Source: Clostridium sp.
Lineage (GTDB): Bacteria > Bacillota > Clostridia > Clostridiales > Clostridiaceae
Assembly (NCBI GenBank): GCA_031292145.1
Contig: JARLHR010000115.1
Span: forward strand, 1-64,000
Reading direction: 5' to 3'
Length of the DNA stretch: 64,000 bases
In this document: positions 62,337 to 64,000 of the stretch, one piece after another
How the letters are laid out: each line of letters begins with the position of its first letter
How positions within the stretch are numbered: position 1 is the first letter of the stretch
Notes under the pieces: model-generated
What the model saw: the letters and a program-made list of their open reading frames with translations, nothing else
What the model was told of the DNA's origin: nothing
Database searches by the model: none
Position numbers and translations under genes: made by a program

Positions 62337-62498
62337 ATAAGAAAAATATATAAAATTAAAGAGTAAAAAGTAGGCAAAAACTAGGAACAAAGCGATGAAT
62401 AAAGAGTTTCCAATATGAGTGTAACACAACCATTTTTTATGAATAATTATTTCGTAGTAGGGCTATAATATGTAATGCATGATATGAGGTGATAATTT

Positions 62499-63344
62499 TT
62501 GAAAAATATTTTAAGTGGTAATTTGATAATAATTGGGGGGGCTGAAGATAAAGAAGGCAAAAAAGAAATTTTACGGAGAGTGTGTGATTCAATTGATAAA
62601 AATGAAGATACATTATTAGTTGCAACTATTGCTACTGAATATCCTAAAGAAGTAGCTGCTAAGTATAAAGAAGTTTTTGGAGAACTTAAAGTAAAGAATA
62701 TTAAAGTGTTAGATATCACTGAACGATCTGATGCTTACGAAGAAGCAAATGCAAATCTAATAAAAGAATCATCATTAATATTTTTTACTGGGGGGGACCA
62801 ATTAAGGATAACTAGTTTAATTGGTGGAACTCTTGTTTATGATGAATTAAAAAAAGCCTGTAGTAAAGGTACATTTATTGTAGGGACTTCTGCTGGAGCA
62901 TCAGTTATGAGTGATACAATGATAGTTCAAGGAGAAGATGAAGATTCACCAAGGAAATGTACATTGAAGATGTCTCCAGGTTTTGGGCTTATTAAAGGTG
63001 TTATAATTGATCAGCATTTTGCTCAAAGAGGAAGAATGGGAAGATTGTTAGCTGGAATTGCACAAAATCCTGAAGTTTTAGGTATAGGAATAGATGAAAA
63101 TACAGGAATAATAGTTAACAAATCTGGAATGATAGAAGTTATAGGGGAAGGGGCAGTTTATTTTATTGATGGCAGCACAATTACATATACAAATGTTTCA
63201 GAGTTACATGCCGATGATATTTTAAGTATGCATAATGTAAAGTTACATATATTAACTAATGGTAATAAATTTGATCTTATAAAAAAGTCACCTTTTGAGG
63301 AGGAAAAGTTTAATCATGAAGATAATACAAAAGAGAATATATGA
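62499..63344 (+). CDS. cphB: Cyanophycinase
   Basis: The enzyme has 281 residues and is a serine exopeptidase that breaks cyanophycin, the arginine-aspartate storage polymer, into dipeptides. Marks are LIIIGGAEDKEGKKEIL at the start, FFTGGDQLRI, the nucleophile in VGTSAGASVMSDTM near 130, and IDQHFAQRGRMGRL. The start is TTG at 62499 behind GAGGTGA. The last 29 bases overlap the start of cphA, so breakdown and synthesis genes are coupled. Confidence 0.93.
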   Translation: MKNILSGNLIIIGGAEDKEGKKEILRRVCDSIDKNEDTLLVATIATEYPKEVAAKYKEVFGELKVKNIKVLDITERSDAYEEANANLIKESSLIFFTGGDQLRITSLIGGTLVYDELKKACSKGTFIVGTSAGASVMSDTMIVQGEDEDSPRKCTLKMSPGFGLIKGVIIDQHFAQRGRMGRLLAGIAQNPEVLGIGIDENTGIIVNKSGMIEVIGEGAVYFIDGSTITYTNVSELHADDILSMHNVKLHILTNGNKFDLIKKSPFEEEKFNHEDNTKENI

Positions 63345-64000
63345 AGGGCAAAATATTTATTCTCATAAAAAGTGCATAAGGATTGATGTTGATTTAGATG
63401 GATATGCAGAAATACCCAGTGTAGAAATACCGAATTTTAACATAAATCTTATTAAAATTATACCTGAACTTAAGAATCACAGATGTGGAATTGATGAAGA
63501 TGGTGGATTTGTTAAAAGGCTTAAAGAAGGAACATATTTAGCACATATTTGTGAACACATAATGATTGCAATACAAAATAACTTGGATATGGATGTTTCT
63601 TACGGCAAGGCAAGGGAAATTAGTGGAGATATATACTATGTTATAGTTCAATATGAATATAAAAATACTGTAATAGAAGTAGCCAATCTTGCTATTGATT
63701 TGATTAATTCTTTGATTAGACAAAAACCTATAAATTATGAACAAAGAATAAGGATTATAAAAAGTATATTACAAAATGAACAAATGGGTACTACTACAAA
63801 AGCAATTTGTGATGCAGCAAAAGAGTATAAACTTCCAATTACTCAACTTGGAGATAGTAACATATATCAAATAGGATATGGAAAAATGGGTAAAATTATA
63901 GAAGCTTCTATTGGGAATAAAACTAGTTGTGTAGGAGTAGATATTTCTTGCGATAAACTTTTAACTAAGCAGCTACTTAAAAATCAAAGTATTCCAGTTG
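63316..64000 (+). CDS. cphA: Cyanophycin synthetase, 5' part
   Basis: The open frame starts at ATG 63316 behind GAGGAGG and runs off the window. The 228 residues seen match the N-terminal domain of CphA: GGFVKRLKEGTYLAHICEHI near 55, YGKAREISGDIYYVIVQYEY near 95, and LPITQLGDSNIYQIGYGKMG near 173 where the ATP-grasp part begins. The full enzyme, about 870 residues, would have ATP-grasp and Mur-ligase-like domains further on. It adds Asp and Arg to the polymer. Confidence 0.93.
   Translation, partial: MKIIQKRIYEGQNIYSHKKCIRIDVDLDGYAEIPSVEIPNFNINLIKIIPELKNHRCGIDEDGGFVKRLKEGTYLAHICEHIMIAIQNNLDMDVSYGKAREISGDIYYVIVQYEYKNTVIEVANLAIDLINSLIRQKPINYEQRIRIIKSILQNEQMGTTTKAICDAAKEYKLPITQLGDSNIYQIGYGKMGKIIEASIGNKTSCVGVDISCDKLLTKQLLKNQSIPV

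Overview
The window looks like a chromosomal segment of a low-GC, endospore-forming, solvent-producer-type Clostridium (Clostridium sensu stricto, near C. beijerinckii in gene content; this placement is inferred, not searched). The reasons are very AT-rich DNA, AGGAGG-type ribosome binding sites, clostridial spore genes (CotS-type kinase, YabG, Veg, SipL), a cooS-type CO dehydrogenase operon, cyanophycin genes and an agr-type peptide signalling locus. No rRNA, tRNA or CRISPR array was recognised.

Region by region. 0-9 kb: an aldose-epimerase-like gene, a T-box-controlled divergent methionyl-tRNA synthetase, an orphan sugar-binding lipocalin-free secreted receptor (no transporter genes beside it), glnS and a secreted PL9-type pectate lyase. 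9.5-13.6 kb: a LytTR response regulator, two paralogous AgrC-like kinases and, convergent to them, agrB plus a 39-residue agrD that lies in the agrB/kinase overlap. 14-17.5 kb: glycosyltransferase, CotS-family protein and the spore protease YabG. 17.7-29.3 kb: an accessory stretch with msrA, a MerR-methyltransferase fusion, an alpha/beta hydrolase, the 5' half of a group II intron, fragments of IS66, IS1182 and IS4 transposases, phage-like small genes, and a very AT-rich operon for a secreted DUF2712-like protein with a three-permease ABC transporter. 29.4-34.4 kb: an ECF sigma/anti-sigma membrane operon and bioY-bioD-bioA under a BirA operator. 34.5-42.1 kb: a CD3324-family regulator behind a leader peptide and large hairpin, an ABC-F protein, an MBL-fold hydrolase, a DUF4317 protein with an acidic repeat tail, and a divergent MFS pump/TetR pair. 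42.2-50 kb: a FadR-type regulator with an IlvD/EDD dehydratase and GntP permease (sugar-acid use), a DUF2804 protein, and an aconitase-family dehydratase pair. 50.3-54.3 kb: a damaged Rrf2 regulator and a cooS-cooF-flavin oxidoreductase operon that share a palindrome. 54.7-59.3 kb: two tandem TPR-GAF-GGDEF diguanylate cyclases. 59.8-64 kb: veg, sipL, cphB and the start of cphA.

Two threads run through the window. First, YabG and Veg/SipL, normally near neighbours in spore formers, lie 42 kb apart here, so the material from 17.5 to 59.8 kb reads as accumulated accessory DNA inside a sporulation block. Second, at least two dispersed repeat families sit repeatedly just behind stop codons and probably act as terminators: one has AGGCACAT ... 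ATGTGCCT ends and the other ends in an ACCYACGAAAATC hairpin.

The most interesting candidates for follow-up are the agr locus with two kinases and its small peptide gene, the DUF2712-like/ABC operon, the leader-peptide-plus-hairpin in front of the CD3324-family gene, and the wing-less Rrf2 protein with a matching operator in front of cooS.
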